A DNA stretch of 64,000 nucleotides from JACCSI01 sp035575715 (GTDB lineage Bacteria; Acidobacteriota; Vicinamibacteria; Vicinamibacterales; UBA2999), in the NCBI GenBank assembly GCA_035575715.1, contig DATLXN010000030.1:62001-126000 (forward strand). The letters are read 5' to 3'. The notes beneath the pieces were generated by a model. That model had not been told where the DNA came from. It searched no databases and was given only the letters and a program-made list of their open reading frames with translations. Position 1 is the first letter of the stretch, and each line of letters begins with the position of its first letter. The position numbers were made by a program, and so were the translations under genes. This document shows positions 61,080 to 64,000 of the stretch, piece after piece.

Positions 61080-62528
61080 ATGTTTGACAAGTTCCGCGAG
61101 GAATGCGGCGTTTTTGGTATCCACGGGCATACCGAGGCGTCGAAGCTCGCGTACTTGGGGCTTTATTCGCTTCAGCACCGCGGTCAGGAAAGCGCTGGTA
61201 TTGCGACGGCTGACGGCCTCCGAATCCGCGCCGTCCGCGAGATGGGTTACGTCAACGACATCTTCGACCAGGCCACCCTCGCGACTTTGCCCGGTCATGT
61301 CGCCATCGGTCACACGCGCTATTCAACGGCCGGCGAAAGCAAGCTGTCCAACGCCCAACCCATCGTCATCGACTGCGTGCACGGTCAAGTCGCCGTCTGC
61401 CACAACGGCAACATCGTCAACGCCAACGAGATTCGTGACCGGCTGGTCCGTGATGGGTCGATTTTTCAGACCAGCAGCGATACCGAGGTGCTGGTGCATC
61501 TCTACGCCCGCTCGCGCGCGGGAAGTTTTGAAGATGCGCTGGTCGAGTCGATTGCCCAGTTGTCCGGGGCGTTCTCCTTCGCGATTTTGACCAAGGACCA
61601 CCTGGTCGCGGCGCGTGATCCGCACGGGTTTCGCCCGCTCGCGCTCGGCAAACTTGGTGATGCCTGGGTGGTCTGCTCGGAGACCTGCGCGCTCGATCTG
61701 ATCAATGCGACCTACGTTCGCGACATTGAACCAGGCGAAGTGGTGGTGATCGGTCCTGACGGACTGCGGTCGCGCCGCGCCTTTCCGGCTGCGGCACTGT
61801 CGCACTGCGTCTTTGAACATGTTTACTTCGCGCGGCCGGACAGTGAAGTGTTCGGTCAGAGCGTGAATGAAGTGCGAACCAACCTGGGCCGCCTGCTCGC
61901 GCGCGAGACCCCGGTTGACGCCGATGTCGTGGTCCCGATTCCCGACTCTGGCGTCTGCGCCGCGATTGGCTACGCCGAAGAAGCGAAGATTCCGCTGCGC
62001 TTCGGTTTGATCCGGAACCACTACGTGGGGCGCACGTTCATCGAGCCGGCGCAATCGATTCGCCATTTCGGGGTGAAGGTGAAACTGAACCCGGTCAAGA
62101 GCATCCTGGCGGGCAAGCGCGTCATTCTGGTCGACGATTCGATTGTGCGCGGCACCACCAGCCGGAAAATCGTCAAGATGGTGCGCGCCGCCGGCGCGGC
62201 GGAAGTGCACTTGCGCATTAGCTGTCCGCCAACGGTGTCGCCCTGTTTCTATGGCGTCGACACACCGCGGCGCAGCGAGCTGATTGCGGCGACGCATTCG
62301 CTCGAGGAGATTCGCAAGTACGTTGCCGCTGACTCGGTGGGCTACCTCAGTCTCGCGGGTCTGCTCGAATCAGTCGGAGAGAAGAAGCAGCACTACTGCA
62401 CGTCGTGCTATACCGGCAATTATCCGGTCGCATTCCCGCGCGATGAAAACGCCCATCTGCAGCTGACGCTCACGCTCGATGCTGCACGAATTCGGCTTCA
62501 CGACGAAGAACCCGAAGGCGTCGTTTAG
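61080..62528 (+). CDS. purF: Amidophosphoribosyltransferase
   Basis: 482 residues. First committed step of purine synthesis: PRPP plus glutamine to 5-phosphoribosylamine. The nucleophile Cys9 (EECGVFGIHG) follows a short 8-residue propeptide that would be cleaved in the family. Glutamine site GHTRYSTAGESKLSNAQP; PRPP loop VILVDDSIVRGTTSRKI. Cysteines in SCPPTVSPCFYG and YCTSCYTGNY suggest the Bacillus-type 4Fe-4S form. No gap separates it from the purL stop codon. Confidence 0.96.
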   Translation: MFDKFREECGVFGIHGHTEASKLAYLGLYSLQHRGQESAGIATADGLRIRAVREMGYVNDIFDQATLATLPGHVAIGHTRYSTAGESKLSNAQPIVIDCVHGQVAVCHNGNIVNANEIRDRLVRDGSIFQTSSDTEVLVHLYARSRAGSFEDALVESIAQLSGAFSFAILTKDHLVAARDPHGFRPLALGKLGDAWVVCSETCALDLINATYVRDIEPGEVVVIGPDGLRSRRAFPAAALSHCVFEHVYFARPDSEVFGQSVNEVRTNLGRLLARETPVDADVVVPIPDSGVCAAIGYAEEAKIPLRFGLIRNHYVGRTFIEPAQSIRHFGVKVKLNPVKSILAGKRVILVDDSIVRGTTSRKIVKMVRAAGAAEVHLRISCPPTVSPCFYGVDTPRRSELIAATHSLEEIRKYVAADSVGYLSLAGLLESVGEKKQHYCTSCYTGNYPVAFPRDENAHLQLTLTLDAARIRLHDEEPEGVV

Positions 62529-62538
62529 CGATATCTGA

Positions 62539-63561
<1,023 letters not shown>

Positions 63562-63566
63562 CAGCG

Positions 63567-64000
63567 GTGAAAAATCCGCGGCTGGCCGTGCTGATCTCAG
63601 GGCGCGGCTCCAATCTGCAGGCGATCATCGACGCCATCGCCAGCGGTGACCTCGACGCGACAATCGCGGTCGTGGTTTCCAATATCGCCGGTGTCGATGG
63701 CCTCGCACGCGCCACACGCGCCGGTATTGAGACCTTGGTGATGCCGCACGTGGAGGCGCCGACGCGCGCCGCCTACGATGGCGCGCTTGCTGACGCGCTC
63801 CACGCGCGCCAGATCGATCTGGTCTGTCTCGCCGGCTTCATGCGCCTGCTGGGACCTGCAATGATCGACGCGTTCCCAAATGCCATCCTCAATATTCACC
63901 CGTCGCTGCTGCCGGCATTTCCAGGCCTTGACGCGCAACGGCAGGCCTTCGACCACGGCGTCAAGGTCACTGGTGTCACGGTCCACCTCGTCAATGCGCA
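63567..64000 (+). CDS. purN: Phosphoribosylglycinamide formyltransferase (partial, right edge)
   Basis: The first 144 codons of a gene cut by the window edge. GTG 63567 (MKNPRLAVLISGRGSNLQAIIDAI) lies 5 bp after purM. It shows the phosphate-binding GRGSNLQ, the Arg-rich LVCLAGFMRLLGPAMI and the active-site NIHPSLLPAFPGLDA with the HPSLLPxFxG motif. PurN adds a formyl group from 10-formyl-THF to GAR. The frame is open to the last base. Confidence 0.94.
   Translation, partial: MKNPRLAVLISGRGSNLQAIIDAIASGDLDATIAVVVSNIAGVDGLARATRAGIETLVMPHVEAPTRAAYDGALADALHARQIDLVCLAGFMRLLGPAMIDAFPNAILNIHPSLLPAFPGLDAQRQAFDHGVKVTGVTVHLVNA

Overview
The window is high-GC, densely packed bacterial chromosome with no mobile elements, rRNA, tRNA or CRISPR array that I can see. 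The gene content points to Acidobacteriota, most likely a Vicinamibacteria-type lineage. The main reasons are large TonB-dependent receptors with an N-terminal carboxypeptidase-regulatory domain, a DUF1592-type cytochrome c protein paired with a DUF1552 protein, an acidobacterial-type secreted VWA protein, and a type IV pilus PilB. This assignment is inference from protein families; no ribosomal RNA is present to confirm it.

Layout. 1-1844: 5' end of polA (runs off the left edge), a small membrane-anchored protein and a BON-domain protein. 2117-10615: TonB-dependent receptor, then a tight three-gene module (cytochrome c/DUF1592, Tat-type DUF1552, ankyrin repeats). 10628-13661 (minus): TonB with an N-terminal HTH, a membrane protein and a VWA protein. 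13841-15162 (minus): methyltransferase-like protein and SDR, divergent from myo-inositol-phosphate synthase across a 26-bp perfect palindrome. 16607-20130: membrane protein, ExeA-like ATPase, acetyl-CoA synthetase. 20141-24298: degenerate GGDEF/HTH protein divergent from pilB, which carries extra zinc ribbons and overlaps an atypical J-domain gene. 24453-30198: lone MacB/LolD-like ATPase, GT-C-like membrane protein, and an acyl-CoA mutase-oppD-oppF operon. 30499-34145: small charged protein, then glgC-eno-gpmA on the minus strand. 34336-41928: two exported proteins, then a PDZ/GAF/PAS histidine kinase and its NtrC-type regulator. 41934-50530 (minus): a glycan cluster (UbiA/DPPR-synthase-like, DUF362, coiled protein, four GT4 glycosyltransferases), preceded by a STAS protein and rpsU. 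51234-64000: purD, a second GT-C-like protein, rlmN, an M16 peptidase, and the purine operon purB-S-Q-L-F-M-N (purN cut by the right edge).

Working together. purD plus purB-purS-purQ-purL-purF-purM-purN cover most of de novo IMP synthesis, with PurS/PurQ/small PurL forming one FGAM synthetase. glgC-eno-gpmA link glycogen and lower glycolysis. pilB, its J-protein partner and the NtrC-type two-component pair suggest regulated surface structures, and the GT4/UbiA cluster suggests a cell-surface glycan. Two signals are not explained by the genes. First, several start codons sit only 6-7 nt after a good -10 box, which suggests leaderless transcription. Second, several families of short tandem phrases lie in intergenic gaps.
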